Notes: generated from the sequence alone by a model not told the origin. 64,000 nucleotides of DNA from Stercorarius parasiticus (GCA_013396915.1 VWZL01003420.1:661832-725831); one strand, 5' to 3'. Counted from the first letter of the stretch, positions 1 through 14,182 are shown. A program made the numbers and translations.

Positions 1-3000
1 CTGCCTGCCATTGTACTTCCCAATTCTTTCAGCATCCATTTCCTAAGGGTACATGAAGATCCGCCCTCCAGGACTCTCCAGGTTTTGGTCTGGCTTAGAT
101 TTAACCCAATGAGATTGTAAATGGGAAAAGGCTTGAGACAACCCTTGGGCTAATTTCTGAAGCAACCCAGCAAGAAAGCTAATTGTACTGACCTTGGTGA
201 CAGTGTTGGTAATTTGATCACTTATTCCCTGAGAACTGCACTGAGATCAGCAACTTGTGTCCCATGGGTGATGAAACAGCCATCCTGGGAGACAAACTTT
301 TGGTCACCACCAACAAATCCTGGCTTTCAGTCCTCAATTCTGCCATCTGGTGACGTGACATTGCCAAATCCTCATGGGCGCCATGGGATTGCTCTGTACA
401 CAGTCTAAATGATGCGTAGGCATATCTAGCTAGGTCAAGAGAGGCAACCCACAAAGTGAAACAGCCATGTCCCAAGCCTTTCTCTTGACTGTACAACACA
501 TTACCCTTAGCATATTGATCAATCCCCATTTAGGAAAGATGTGATATGGATGTCTTCCATGTTTCCTGCCAGCTCTTGTGCAAAACGGCTATTGCATATC
601 TCTCAAAAGATGGTGCATTTTAAGCGGAGGTATGAGTGGTCATTGAGCTCCAAGGCACTTTGTGATCCTCCACTGATGTATACTATAAAAATAGACTGTA
701 TCATTGTTATTTGAGCACAGATGTGAAAATTGTTTCCTAGTACAAGTCTGCTGGGCTAGCCGTTTTGATTTTTCCCATCATTTAAAGGAGGAGACTAATT
801 CTTTTATTCTGCCTACGCCCCTGATTGGAATTCAAGCCTTTATCAGAGTCTTCCCTGCAGAAAACCACAAATGCCAGATCACAAATTCTTTGCAAATGAA
901 ACCAAGCTCTTTATTTTATTCCATTTTATGTTTAGCAGTGAAGTCTTTTGTTCGCGGATTTCCTAAGGTAATTTCATTTATGGAACTGTGCTGTCCCTAT
1001 GTGTCTGTCAGCCCATTCTTCATAGCATTGACCAGGTTGACTAGATTCTGCCATATTTGACAGTGAGATAGAAATCTCAAAGATTCTGCAGATGGAGAGG
1101 AAGGAGACACAAATTCATGGCCTTTCTGAGAGGAAAGCATCTATACAGTGGAGCAATTACTTTATCTAACGTTTATAGCTCTATACAGCATAGTACGTGC
1201 TGCCTTCTCTCCAGGTCACAACCGAGGGACACTGAAAGCAGTTGATGCAGAGAGGGGATAAGGGTGTGAGGGGAGCAAGGAATCTAGGAGATGTTGGAGG
1301 AATTGGAAATCTCATAGCAGGGGGTAGTCATTGGAGCTCGAAGATGGGAACTAGATTTGCTGTGGCACAAGGGGATAAAGGTGGGGGAAGGAAGGGACAG
1401 AGAATGCAAATCCCCAAGGAAGTGGCATGTCCTCCACTCTGATGCACCTGGAACAACACATGCCTCTGACACCCTTTATACTAATCTTCCACTCCTCATC
1501 TCTTCCCCACCAAGCAGCAACTGCTCATAAACCCTGTCAGAGGACTGTCTATTCATCTCCTGTTAGCACAGTTTGCTATTTTCCAGACACCTCTGCCTAG
1601 CTGCCATTGACATCAAATTACCTGTGCACCCTGTCCTGTAGACCATACCCTTCTTCATGCAAACTGTGATGTTCATGAAGTCCTCTAGGTCCGCCTGCCT
1701 GAAAGAGATCCCCTTCGTGCACTCCACCAGTTTTCTTTGCTTCTGTTAAAGAAGGCACTTCTCTCTCCACTGCTGCTCCTTTCTGGGCCACCACAGTTAT
1801 GTCTACACCGGATGGTGTGAGCCGCCGTAGGGCTGCTCTCAAGACCAGACTTGCCAACGCTGCATGTGAGCCGGCAAGACCAGCAGCAGGTGTGGCCAGG
1901 ACTCCTTCTCCAAAACGCTCCTGCCTGCATGGCGGGGCAGAGGGCAAGGCCAGGGGAGCTCCAGCCAATGCCCCTTCAGAGACCTGGCTCCCGCCTGGGA
2001 GCTCATCCACTAAACAGCTCCTGTTCCCAGTGCCCTTTACTGTTCCTCGTAAGGTAGTGCCTTAATTAAAATCCCATAGTTTAGTCTGGTAGGCTACTTT
2101 TTAAGTAGTAGCCGCTTAATTCAAGCTTCCTAATCAAATAACGCTTGGGTTGAAGGCGCTGCTGGAACATGCTGGGCTCACGTCAGAGCCAAGAACTGCA
2201 GCGCAAATGGCAACCTCATGCCTGTTCGTGGAACGAGGGCTCATTATTATCTTCCTGATTTCCTTTCTTTTTCTGCTTTTCTTTTGTGGTCGGCTTGAAG
2301 TGTAATTTTGAAACTCGGTTGTCTTTTGGTGTACTCACATAAGAATTTTCTGTTTGAGGTGTCTTAGAAAGAATTGCAGAGGTGTGCTAATAATAACAAG
2401 GCATTTTTTTAAAAACAAGCTTGGCCTAAAACCAGAGAGATTTGAATGCTGTCAACGAGAACAAGAAGTGCTTCAGACCTGAGGCTCATTTCAATGTTTG
2501 TCGGCTCACATCTGACTAGTTCTGTGTCTGGAACGAGAACTTAATCTCACAGGATGCTTCAGGGGTAAAATCCTGGGCAATGGCTTCAAGCTTTCATCAC
2601 ACTTCATAGCCGTTGGTGTTTTGGAGCAGCGTAAGGGCCTGAGCAGATGCTGTGATGCGATGTCTCACCCCAGCAGCCTGCCCACCCTTTGCACTTGGTG
2701 GCCGTGGCCGTGGGCAGTGCTGGAGCAAGGCGGGTGGCACGGGGAGCGTGTGTTCTGCTCGGGGCCCCAGCGCTGAGTGCCCGTCTAGGGACACTGATCC
2801 TCTGCCTGCCTCTGCCATCTCCTGCTTGATGCAGAAGATGCTGCGCCGAGATGGCTGCTGGAAGCAACTCCAGAGCTTCCTGAAGCTGTTGCTGCCTGCT
2901 TTTTGGAGGAATGTGTTACCAGAATGACTTGCTTGTGAAATTATTGAGAGTGGTGTGCATATGCTCACATTGTACCACAAACGGACATAGAAAGTCACAG

Positions 3001-6000
3001 ACACCCTATCTGAAAAATACATCGATTTTTCTTTTTCCTGGTTTTCTATCCCTTGAGATTTTCATGGTTTGTGGCCCAAAAAGATGGCATCTTCCCATTT
3101 CAAACTATTGACAGCCAGAATACCTGTTCCTTCACCTCTCTTAGGCTCATGTCCCCACCAACAGGTTTCTTGTGTTTCCCTCTTCCACTGCTCACGCTGG
3201 TTGAGTTGCTGCTTCCTTATCCTGGAATTATAAAATCTGTACTTTAACTCACTGAAGCAGGTAGCTAGCTCAGTAAACACAGCACAATGAAGTCTTTCTT
3301 TGCTTTGTTATGGATAAAGAGAAATTAAAACAAGACAGACAGAGACAACGCACGAGGAAAAGGCAATAACTGCTCCCTTGGCAAACAAGACACATACGGA
3401 GAAGGTAGGAAGCTTTCGCAGACTCTCTGCTCAGATGGCTCATTCGCTTGCTCACAGTCCTTCCCCCTGCCGAGCAGGGTGTGCACCTTCTCCCCCCTCA
3501 GCCCTATGTATGGACAGACCCTACAGATCCAGGCAGATCGTGCGGGGGAACACGCTGGGCTCTGGCTGCCTGGTTGCTTCCATCTGCAGCGGCTGGCCCT
3601 TTCCCCAGGTAAGCTGTAGGGGCAGCAACTTTGCAAAGCCAAAGCACTTGTCCAGAGGCGTTACTGCTTTCAAGGGTCCTGCATCAACTTTGCAGACACC
3701 TGTACGGCCGATAATTTACGACAGTATATATACATGCCAGCAAAGATGTGAAGCTGCCATGCACAAAGGCTTTTTATAGCACTTACTGCCCGTTCCCACA
3801 CGTGCTGGGCAAGGAGCCTGCCCATGCTCCTTGTCACCAGGAAGGGGACACAGCAGTTTTGATAGCCTTATCGAGCAAGAAGACAAAAGTTCATGCTCCC
3901 GTCCAGCTTTTGCAATGGTACAAGTTAAAAAAGTAGCTTGTGGAAAAAATAGCAGGCAGGTGAGCCAGCCTGGCAAGCCAGCCACATCTGCCCAGGGCTG
4001 CAGGCGGTGGAGGGAAATCCGCAGCGATTCTGTGAAAGCTGTCAGGACACAATGATGAGAGAAGAGGAAACCTTAGTAAAGCAAAGTTCATGCCCCAGAG
4101 TGACACTGCTCCCCCCTCAAGAGCATGTCTTCGCAGTCAGGAGCAAACAGATGCAAGCGAGTCCTCGTCCCCAAGCCCTGCTACCGTAATAGTGTGTCCC
4201 TGCGCTCCTGCCAACTCGATATGTTGTGGTCAGTGCTGTGCTAACACCGGACTGATCCCAAGCTGGCCGGCACCCCTGGCACCCTGGCAGCGGAGTGGGA
4301 CGCTGTCTGCACCTGCTCATCTGACACACTGGGGCTGGAGCAGACATGCAACATCATACACGCCGGGGCTGATAGTGCATGGGCCTGCTCTCTTGTTCCA
4401 CCACTGCCTTTTTATTTACCTTCCCTCCCGACGCTGCTTTCACCCAGACTGGGCTGGTTTGGGTCTCAGCACGCTGGTAGCAAAGTACCACCCCTTGGTT
4501 GTGCCTATGGAGGTAGCATGGGCCAAGAGAGGGCTTGAAGGGCCCCCTGAGTGTTTGGAAAAAAAGCCCACGTGGGCTGTCTTGTAGCTCACTTGTGGGG
4601 TGGCCTCTAGACTTTTTATATACAGTGGTCCCCACCACAACCAAATAGTCCATATTGATTAAAAATAAACACAGGAGAGGGTGAGGATCACAACTGCTGC
4701 CTTGTGGGCTTGCTGATCTTTGGGAGAGTCTTGAAATGCATTCTGCGTTCGAGAGACACGGGAGTTCCAAACTGGCACAGCGTGCAGCGAGCCATGTCTC
4801 AGGGAAGGAGCTGGAACCCATTAGGGGTAACTGCTCGAACAAGATTCCTCTATTCATTCCCAAAACCTGCTGGCTGTGTGGAGAACAGGAATGTTTGCTA
4901 TTACACCCAACAATTATCCTCTCAGATAACGCCATCAGTTATGCAAAACTGCAATAAAATTTTTTCCCTTTAGGAAATCGGTAAAAACTGATGCTTTCAC
5001 CAGGCAAGCTCCTCTATTTAAAGCTAGTGCTAGCGAGGCAAAGCAGGCTGCAGCCTGAAGCAGCAGCCTGCCCCCGGCCCCAAAACAGCCCTGCTGCCTC
5101 TTCCCCCAGCAAAGATGGGGAGCGGTTTTCCAACGCTGAGCTTTTCTCAAGCCCTGGGTGCCATCCTGCCTTTGTCCCCGCTCCAGCCCACAGCCAGACT
5201 GTTGGCCGTAGCAGGCAGTGGGAGCCTCCCCATCCTTCTCAGGAAGCCTGAGCCCCAGCCCCTTTCAGGGCTTCATCAGCTCCAACCCCACCAGTGCCCA
5301 CGGGGATGCTCAGGCAACCCCCACCCATGTTTCAACAGCTAAAGCTCCTTCCACTCCCATACACAACATCATTTATAAGCTCTGCCCATTAATCAGTGAG
5401 GGTGTGCACCTCTTACAGTTGCACGTGTGGTTTCCCACTGAGCTCTTTGCATCTCTGACTGCCCTCCGCAGCAGGTCTGCATGCCAGAAGCGCTAAGAGA
5501 AGCGTTTGATGCTATAAACTTGCCATGTGTACTAATTCAGAGATCATCTTTACCGTCTGTCCCCATCTCGTACAATATGATGAGAAGTGTTTAACTGCCT
5601 CCCAGCCCAGCTGCAGCCCTAAATCAGGACTGCTGCATTAAGGAAGAGCAGCAAAGAGTGGTGAGGTGGTATTTCTTGGACTGGTCTCCCCTGAAGCACA
5701 GGGTCCTGCCTGCAGAGGGCTTGTTTGGAGGACTATGGGAGCTGCCATAAACACACTTTCCAAAATCCCATGCTCAGCCCTGCCCTGTGGGGGTGGACAG
5801 GAGGCAACAGCCCCTGTCGGGTAGCAGAGGGGTCCCAGCAAATGGTGGAAGGTACTTGGGGTGGTTGCCCCTGCGTGGAGTCATTCCCCACATGTGGCAT
5901 GGGCCATCCCTCTCTGCAGAGGGGTCACTGCGAGCATGGCCACGTGGCACCTGGGGTGTCTCCAGGCGGCCATCCTGCAAGGTTCATGCACCATGGGCCA

Positions 6001-8127
6001 GCTGGAGAGAGCCTGGCTGTGGGAATGTGGAGGTGATGGGATGCTTTGCCCTTTTTTCTCCTGCGCTCATGCCCTCCTGGTGGGACCGGGAATGGCACCA
6101 AAAGTGTCCCCTGGTATGCTCTTGGTGCTGGTAATTCATCAAAAACTGAATGGTGTCAAAACTGCACGCGTTCCTGAAGATTTCCTCTTTTTAATTTGCA
6201 CTGACTGTGAGCATTGTTCAGTTTTTGGCAACCCAGTGAACTAGGTAGCACTGATGACAGTGACCCTAACAATGTTTTCATTCCAAGAGGGCCAGACATT
6301 GGGCAACCAATGCCAAAAACGGCATGCAGGTTTTCTCCATCCGGCAGAGAAGCTACAGAGAAATCCTCAGCACCACTTCAGTCTCGTTGGCTTCAAGTGA
6401 AAGCAAGAAGAGACCAAAAATACTCCCAGAACCAGCTCTTTAAAGGTGTGCAAGTGCCTGATAGGCTTTAAAATCTGTGAGTGGTGGGCAGATTTAATTT
6501 GTTTCGAAAGATATTACATGCCTGAAATCCTTAAGAAATGCAGGCTTTCCTGATATAATTACATCTCCTATGGTTTTGATTTTTCTTTCCTCATGCATGT
6601 TTACGTCAGTAAAAGCTTTTGCAGGGGCAGAGTTCAGTTGGGAAACCTTAGTTTAGCCGGTCCTACAGCAAAGCAAAGCACTCAATTTTTAGCACTTTGA
6701 TATCGGTATAACTATATGCGGTCCTTAGGGGGTTTGCTGCAATTACCAGCTTAAGACTGGTTCTTGAAAATCTCTGCCTCTGGGATGCAACTCTGAATCT
6801 TGTGCTTGGATGTTCCTCCCATCTTAACAGGCAGGTACAAAAGTTGAAAATCCATCAAGAGTACACAGACATAAAAATAGTAAGAGCATGAGTAGAGGTA
6901 AGTTCTTTGGTTTCCAGGCACTTAAGTGATTTTTGAAAATGGCCCTTAAACTCAGCAGCGGATTTGAAGTTAAACTGAAAGGTCTGATGCAAACTGGAAG
7001 TGGAAAAACTGCAGCCCACAGAGGTAAAGGCTGTAAGGCCGTAATATTGATGGCCCGAAGCTGACGTAGGTCAGGAAGGGCAGCTCGCCCTGAGCTATGG
7101 CAAATCACTAAGACAGGTATTCTAGTAAAAAATTGCCCTAAGTCACAACTTATTTACAGTGCCGTTACTGCAGAGCCGTTATCTAATCCTGTTACAAAAG
7201 ATTCTGCAAAACACAGTAAGAGACTTTGAACCTGATCGTGCCAGAGGTAAATTCAAAGGAAGAGTCTTAATTTTTTGTTGTAAGAACAATGTGCGATAAT
7301 GCCTCCAGTCAGGAGCCTGCGAAGGAGGGGACTGGGGGAAGGATGAGTAATTGCAAGAGGAGGTAGAGGAAGGGCTCTGGGCAGTGTGGGCATTGCCCAT
7401 TCCTGACACCCCACTGCCTGGCAGGTGGGGCAGGCTCCATATAATTGCACCATGGGCTTTTAAAAAACAAACTTAGCAAAAAATAGCCCAGGAGGCCCAT
7501 CACACATTAGCCAAAGTAGTAAAAACCTCTGTAACTTTCTTCTCCCTTCAGGTTACCAAGTCAGCCAAGCCTGGAAGAGGGTTGAGTAACACTAATGTCT
7601 TTTCATCGTTAAACCCTCTGACCAGCTGAACTGCAGAACCATTTCCAGAGCTGCAAGGCAGGGAAGGCATGGCCAAAGGGGGTGTTTTGGTCATGCAGGG
7701 GCAGGTAACCCAAGGCAGAAAGGCAAACCACGACCTGGAGGACCTTGTGATGGATTAGTGTAAGTAAGCCTAAAATACCACCAGTTCTGAGTCCCACACA
7801 CAGAGCGCTGGAGCACAGCTGGAGTGATGGATATCTGAAGGGGGTTTCTTCCCTTATCAGGTAGGTTTGGGCTTGTCAGATGCCCCCACAGCACCTGACG
7901 TCTCCAATCCACCAGTGCCGCTCTGGCTTACGGCTTCACCTGGGCTGCAGAGAGAAGAGAGCATGTTACCAAGCTGTGGCTCGTTCGATCACTGGCGATG
8001 GCGATGGCTGGGGCATTGCCAGCGAGGCAAAAATCCTGGTCCCCAAGACCCGTTGCTGAGCATGGTGTTGGGGGGTGATGACTGCGAACCGGATAACCTG
8101 TGTGTCAAGTTTTATTTCTAACAACAG
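1..8127. other. Unique non-coding sequence, no gene seen
   Basis: No exon, RNA gene or recognised repeat could be supported. G+C-rich patches at about 1,800-2,060, 2,640-2,830, 5,040-5,340 and 5,700-6,130 carry overlapping short open frames on both strands (up to 193 codons at 4,354-4,935 minus). None has a recognisable domain, and overlapping frames of this size are expected by chance where stop codons are scarce. The rest is mixed, mildly AT-rich sequence. Confidence 0.6.
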
Positions 8128-8157
8128 CATCCAAGGGTTTTTAACATCCAAGGGTTT
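8128..8157. repeat. Short direct duplication, 13 bp, two copies
   Basis: The 13-bp word catccaagggttt occurs at 8,128-8,140 and again at 8,145-8,157 with four bases between. It looks like a replication-slippage duplication; no function is implied. Confidence 0.8.
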
Positions 8158-11100
8158 GGTCTATGTATCAAAGAAATTTAGACCACACTGGGGAGGTGGA
8201 GGGCATTGCTTCACATTTGGACTTCACTTTAAGCAAATGGAAATGCAAAATCTGACAGACTGAAACATGCGTGAAGATGTGTTTCTCTGCGTGAAGAAAA
8301 GGAGAGGTTTGTAAGGAAAAAAAGTTATGTGAAGTCACCTTACAAGGCTAGAAACCCTAAATATATCCCAGGACAGGTACTATGCTGAAGAGCAGCCAGG
8401 TAACTCTTCCCCCCAGCAGCACCTCCTAATCCTCACCCCCAGGTGAGGACAGGTCTGTCCCCCCTGGAATGGCCGCCCCTCTGCTGAGGCTGCAATGATC
8501 TCTGCCAGGCAGTTGTACAACAGCCCGGGAGAGCCTGTTCCCGTGTAAAATCACATGGAGATGCTTCATTTCCATCGGCTCAAGGAACCTTAGGATAGAT
8601 AATGATTTCTGCCATTAGTTGTTTGGATGCTTTTTGGTTATTTGATTAGGTGTGCTCTTCCCAGTCCTCTGCGGTGCGGAGTTCGTTATTTCACTTCCTT
8701 GCGCTGAGGTACAGCCTCGTGGAGTAAATGCTCTGCTCACATCAATTAAATTCTACTAGGAGTAAGCTTCCTTGATGATAAAATTAATGGCCACATTATG
8801 GAGCAAAGGTGAAACAACTGCACGTAATAGAATTATTTTGGATTAGTGCTGCTACAACTGGCAGCAGATAGCCAAGCGCTTTCAGTACTCAAAATTACAA
8901 AGCCTAGTTATCTTCTTTGATTACAAAGCACAGGGTATGAAATGAAAAACAATACCTAATATTATTAGCTTTCGCAGTATGAGTATGTTGGGGGCGGTGG
9001 GTGCCATAATTTTGATCTTCATTTTTCTTGTACGAACAATTTATAGAATTTCTATCTGCATTCACCAGGGCTCAAGGAAATGCAAATGAAATTATTTAAC
9101 AGAAATTTGGCTTCTCAGTTTCCTAATTCTCTGTGTCTGTGTGTTCATATGTGTGTAGGAGAGAGAGGACATGCGAGCGCCCATTTTCTCCTCACAGTTA
9201 CATTTCATTTATACTCATTTGGAGCAAACATTTTTCAAATGCAATGAAGTGCACAAATCAGGTTTTGTTAAAAGCAGCTGCGGATAAATGTCTCAGTTTT
9301 TGGAAGATGGAGAAATCAACTGAGCTTTTCAAAATGTATGATAATAAGTTTTTAAAAATCTCCAGTTTGTGTACGATGGGAAGGTTACAAACACTCAGCT
9401 GTGTCTGTCTGCAGTGCCTGTGAGAAAATGAAAATTAATAGTATTTAGCATTCATTTGAAAATGCAGTTAGCAAAATGAAATGAATGATACGAAGGTTGG
9501 ATAGCCTGAATGCAAAGCCTGAGTCCGTTTCAAAAGCTGTCTTCCAACTTCTTCAGGAAACGCTGAGGGAGCCATTAATGTTTTAACTATTAGAATAAAG
9601 CTAGAGAAAAATCTGCTCAGGCAGCGGTATAGCTATTTATTTTTTTTAATTGTGGCAAGGCATGCGTCCAGCATGTTTAGCCCTGCCAAGGGAAGGGTCC
9701 CATCAATGCTTACACCTGGGGAAGTGATTCACTTTTAGTGGTGGGGGACAATAGTGCTCCCGTGCTTTCACCGGGTGGAATAAGGGACCATGGGCAATGC
9801 CTGCTTCTAACAGGGAACGACCTGGTCACTTTAAGTTGCCCTGTTTGGGGGAGAAGGGAGTGAATGGCACATCACACGGAAAATCTCAGTGCTGATTTTA
9901 GCTCAGACACTGTTACGTGGCCACCGTCAGTGGGTGTGTCCGACGGAGCCAGAACATTAAATTTTGGGGTGCCTTGCTGGTCACCACCCCCACGGTCTCC
10001 GTGGCTGCTGGCAGGGGAGCTGGAGAAGCCCCCTCGCCCTGGCAAGCTGGGTTTGTGCAGAAGTAGGAGTTGGCCTGCATGTCTGGAGAAAAGGCTTATG
10101 AGCTTTGCAAGAGTCGAAGAAGGTGTCAGGTTTAGAGTTGTGAAATCTTTCCAGTGAACTAAGGAAGTTTCTCAAACATTGGAATAATCCCTTATTTCCT
10201 TTCTAGTCCTTGGGAACTGGTGTTTTCTCTCTTTCACTCTGAGTGGAAATGCCCTCAATTAGACAAATCAGTCTGCTGCAAACCCTCTTCTCCTCTATTA
10301 GGTGCTGGCAATTTTGTGCCTCTTGTTGCATGTCAGGTGGAGTTGCAAAGCTGGAGCTCCCGTGTCAGCCCGAGAAGACCACATGTCCTCTGGATGTTAT
10401 CCCTGGTCTGTAGGACAAGTCTTAGAATAACTCTTTGTCTTGTGTGTTCAGATTACGAATAAATAGCAGCCTTTAGCCTGAAACCCATGGCCAGGTATAA
10501 GCTTCTTCACTTAAAAGCTTCTGTTTTTCCTGTAGCGGTGTCATATTAGGTTTTCAACCCACTGACTAGACTGAAGGCTTCCTCTGCGCAGCCTGGAAGA
10601 GAAGAAGCTAACAACATATGTCATGGCCCATGTTAAATCAAAGAGAAATCAGGATATACAGCTCCAAACTTAATTCCAGCTTCTGTTAAATCAGAATAGC
10701 CCCACTGTGAGATTACTAATACTTGATGATATTTGACTACAGCACTTCAACATAGCTTCCCTGTGTCATCTGTTACAGTTATAACACTCACGTAATTTTT
10801 GAACAATAGCTATTGGGTGTGATTTGGCAGTTGGAACCTCAGGAAGCCATATATTATCTAATATAATGGCTATCTTGGATTGCAGCAACTCTGAAAGCTA
10901 GTATAGGGGTTATGATTTAAGGCAAACAATAAAATCCATTTATTGCTTATTAGACATGAAGCAATAACATTTCTGGCATTCCACCTCCCTGCTGCTACCA
11001 CGGTCTCTCCTGAAGCAGGGGGAACATGCCGTTTGAATTTAAGGCTCTTTGCTGGTGTTTTTAGAAGAGCACTTTCCGGTGGTGGCTGTGCTTGGTGTGG

Positions 11101-11805
11101 CTGGGTCGCCGCGCGCCATGGCTTGGCACGCAGGCTTCTGCCCAAATGCATCTCCTCTGCTCCCCTGCTTTGCCTGCTGTAGTAAAAGGAGGTGCTACAC
11201 GCTGATCCCCAAACTCGGCCATGCTGGGCGGCAGTGGGGACGGGGACATGGGACTGAGAAGTGGGTGGTAGGCGGCTCACATCTGGCTGGCTGGCTGGCA
11301 CGCCGTCAAGAAAACATCCTCTGGGACGTGCCGTTTGGGGCACGATGTGGTTGTTAGGACTGACATAGACAGCAACTAGAGTCTGGTCTGGAAGGCACCA
11401 CAAGGTCTGGTAGAAAGCCCATTTTAGGGACAGACGCGGTCTGTGGTGTTGATAGTCTTTCTGTCCTCAGCAGTTGAATTACGGCTGTTATTTAGTGTAG
11501 AAAACCTTCAGGCATGTCCTATGACTGCTATTAGAAATTAATTGAGGGTTTTAAAATCCTGTATTTGAGGCCATTTCTTTGTCATTTTCCATTTTTCTTC
11601 CTGCATTTTTGAAGAACTCTTTCCATTTAATTTCCCCTCATTTCGTCACCTTTTATTTAATGGATATTATGTACCTGTTACACAAAGCCAAATTATTTCT
11701 GTGAATTTGGCACTTGATTGTTTCTTATGTTGAGAAAGAATCCAAGTGTGAGACAACCGACCGGTTAACACGCTCTGCCATGTGGGTGCTGCTGCGGGAC
11801 AGATT
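8158..11805. other. Unique non-coding sequence; AT-rich block at 8,590-9,010
   Basis: No gene or recognised transposon. The block 8,590-9,010 is rich in ATTA/TAAT words and lacks open frames and repeats, which is the look of a conserved non-coding element, but this cannot be shown without alignment. At 11,284-11,298 there are about four GGCT units. Short open frames at 10,870-11,403 (minus, 177 codons) overlap frames on the other strand and have no recognisable domain. Confidence 0.55.
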
Positions 11806-11905
11806 CTGCTTTCATTTATACTGATATAAACCAAGTTGGTTTATGACATCTACTCACGGTATTCTGTATTTACATCAGATGTGAAGTCTGTTATCCTTTG
11901 AAGTC
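11806..11905. repeat. Old palindromic interspersed repeat (amniote type), copy 1
   Basis: The segment begins with a 'gattctgctttcatttatac' word and ends with 'gtatttacatcagatgtgaa'. This resembles the common amniote palindromic repeat in which a 'tttacaccagtgtaa' half is mirrored around a central 'ccattgacttcagtgg'. The centre is badly decayed here. I believe this repeat is an old non-autonomous DNA element, but I cannot name its library entry. The copy near 47.7 kb keeps the centre better. Confidence 0.45.
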
Positions 11906-13559
11906 CATCATAATGTCAAAGAAATAAGCTTGTGAAGAAAATATTAATTTTTTTTAATAAAAAAAGTATTTGAAAATCATACTGGAATTAAAAAATATTT
12001 CATGTACTTAACAGCACCTTAACTTGATGTAGTTTCTTATTCAATATTCACAATGCCCATATGTTAGCTGCCAGTGCTGCCTCTTGCCTGTTACCATGAT
12101 CTTGTCCCAGCACATAAACTGTTCGGGATCTGATTTCCTTTGAGTTTAACCCCTCAGATTTCCATTCACAGTGCCACACACAGTGTACATTTAAAATACT
12201 ATGAAAGGTATTAATAATGCCTGAATCTACAAAGCAGAGCACAGAAAGGATAGAAAAGCAAAATATAATTTTCCCTGTTGAAATTTAAGCAGCACAATGA
12301 GATTAATTCTCCAGCTCTCGTGAAAAGCATCATGGGATCTTTAAAGACCACAGACAAACTGGGCCAAGGTCTTTAAGTCTCTTCAAGAGTAATGGTCCCT
12401 TCACACCGTATAAACCATATAAAAGAATCACCAAGGGAAAGCCTCCCAACAATTTAAACAGCTGTGCAACACGTAACCTGACGCTGGCAGGGTTTATGTG
12501 TCCATGCACCCAGCGCATCCTCCTGATTAGTGCCGAACATTGTGCAGCGTGTTCCTGCCAAAGACAGATGGGCGCATGTCGCTGGTTCTGCGTGACGGAC
12601 ACCGCACGGTGGTGAGGCCATGCCAGTGGCAGCTGAGCAGGGAGAAGGCATCGCCTCGTCACCGCAGCCTCTTGAGCAGACGTTTGCGAAAGCCCAGGCT
12701 GCTGCAGATGCATTTAATGAGATTAACGCCCCAAATGAGAACTCTTCAAAAGAAGTGTATTAATAGTTGCCTGTATTCTCCCCTTAATGAGATGTATCAT
12801 CTGCTTGGGACTGAAATAGAGGCACACCAGTCCAGGCAGCCCCAGCACCACTGACAGCAGTGAACTCTTTCTCTGAAGGACTCTTTGTTGGCCAAGTGAA
12901 ATGCTATGAGTCAAGTCGCTGTGCTTCCTCACACCTACACCAGGGCTGGACCCTGCCAGAGGTCCTTGTACACCCTGGGACATGGGTTCTCCTCACCCCT
13001 GCAAGACAGATGTGGGAAAAGGAAGCTTTTTCAAAGCTTAGGAGGGAAAGTTTAGCTTTCCTCCTGCCCAGCAGCATGCCATGGCCAGTGTATCCTTGCC
13101 ACCCAAGGGCTACGGGCTCCCTCAGCCAGGAGAGGAATTAATAGTTGTGGGCGATGCAGATAAATTCAGCAGGTGCTGCTGACAAATCACCAACCTGAGC
13201 AAAACCTAGATATGCCCAACCTTCAGAGAGAAAGGGGAAGCTTATAATGTCATCACGAATGCAAAGAAAAATGGCATTGCTGGATTGACAGGAAAATCAA
13301 GGCAAATTTGCACATCTCCAGATCAAAGGAAGCAAAATGAGAGCAGAGAGAAATGAGCACAGCAGCAGGGAAGAGGCAATGGCAGGGGAGTTCATCAGCG
13401 TACCCGCGGCTTGGAGAGCTTCCACCAGCCCTAGAGAGACAGTTCCTTGGATGTAAGTGTTCGATCTCACTGTAAGTAGGCCAAGAGCTTGCACATCAGA
13501 GGGAAAGCTATTCCTGATGCAGTCTTAATTAACACACAGGAGTTAATTCAAAGAAAATG
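11906..13559. other. Unique non-coding sequence, no gene seen
   Basis: AT-rich up to about 12,300 and more balanced afterwards. Short open frames at 12,330-12,854 overlap on both strands and match nothing I know. No repeat was recognised. Confidence 0.6.
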
Positions 13560-14182
13560 ACAGTAGCTGAATATTAAATAATTAGAGACAACCATATAAT
13601 TAGACTCACAAAGGGAAAATGAAATGCTGGAAAGTGACATGGTTCTGGTAAGCATTAAAAAAAGAGATGAACAGGTTAGTTTTAAAGGCTTTACAATTAA
13701 AATTAAAAAAAATAAATCCCTAGAAAGTCACCTACTCAGAACAGGTATGTAGTGTCAGAAGATATGCCTAGAGCTGAATAAAAGGGAACGAGACGGGGCA
13801 GAGGAATGCCAAGTGGCAAGATTTAAGAGGTAACTTGAGCCAGTCCTTCAGCATTTGGAAATCTGACCCTATTGAGAGCAATAAACAGGATTATAAATTA
13901 TGGTAGGTGATAAATTAGCAGGAAATAAGAAGGATCAACATAGGCTTGAGGGGAATATAGCCAAAAAAAATAGTAAAGATAAAAAGATGTTTTCTTTAGA
14001 AGTGATAGTCATAGGAAAGAATCCACAGGGCTGTGAGAGCACCAGGGACCGAAGGAAGCAATGAAAGGAAGACAAGGACGTTTTTCAGAAAAGTTATCTT
14101 TCAGTGCAAGTCTTTACCACCAGTGATGTTGGTCCTCTTCCTAAGGATGAGATGAAGCTGCTGAGGAAATATCATAACTGAG
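13560..14182 (+). mobile_element. Probable old CR1 LINE, ORF2 linker region, 5' side of a split element
   Basis: Decayed plus-strand sequence resembling the CR1 ORF2 stretch between endonuclease and reverse transcriptase. At about 14,090-14,170 one frame reads VFTTSDVGPLPKDE, like the family's 'FFASVFT..' block. Just upstream a lysine-rich frame (AKKNSKDKKMF) resembles the 'DNKKGFYKYI' block. It runs directly into the younger CR1 at 14,183. On the far side (about 14,735-14,790) a frame reads LLKEIDGLKESK, resembling the next ORF2 block, so the young CR1 may have landed inside this one. Identity is by eye and less certain than for the other CR1 entries. Confidence 0.4.

Noticed and set aside
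1618..2010. 130-codon minus-strand frame, considered as a retrogene
   Set aside because: No match to any protein I know, no poly(A) tail or target-site duplication, and other frames on both strands are also open there because of high G+C.
4354..4935. 193-codon open frame on the minus strand
   Set aside because: No recognisable domain, overlapped by frames on the other strand, no nearby splice or promoter structure that makes it convincing.
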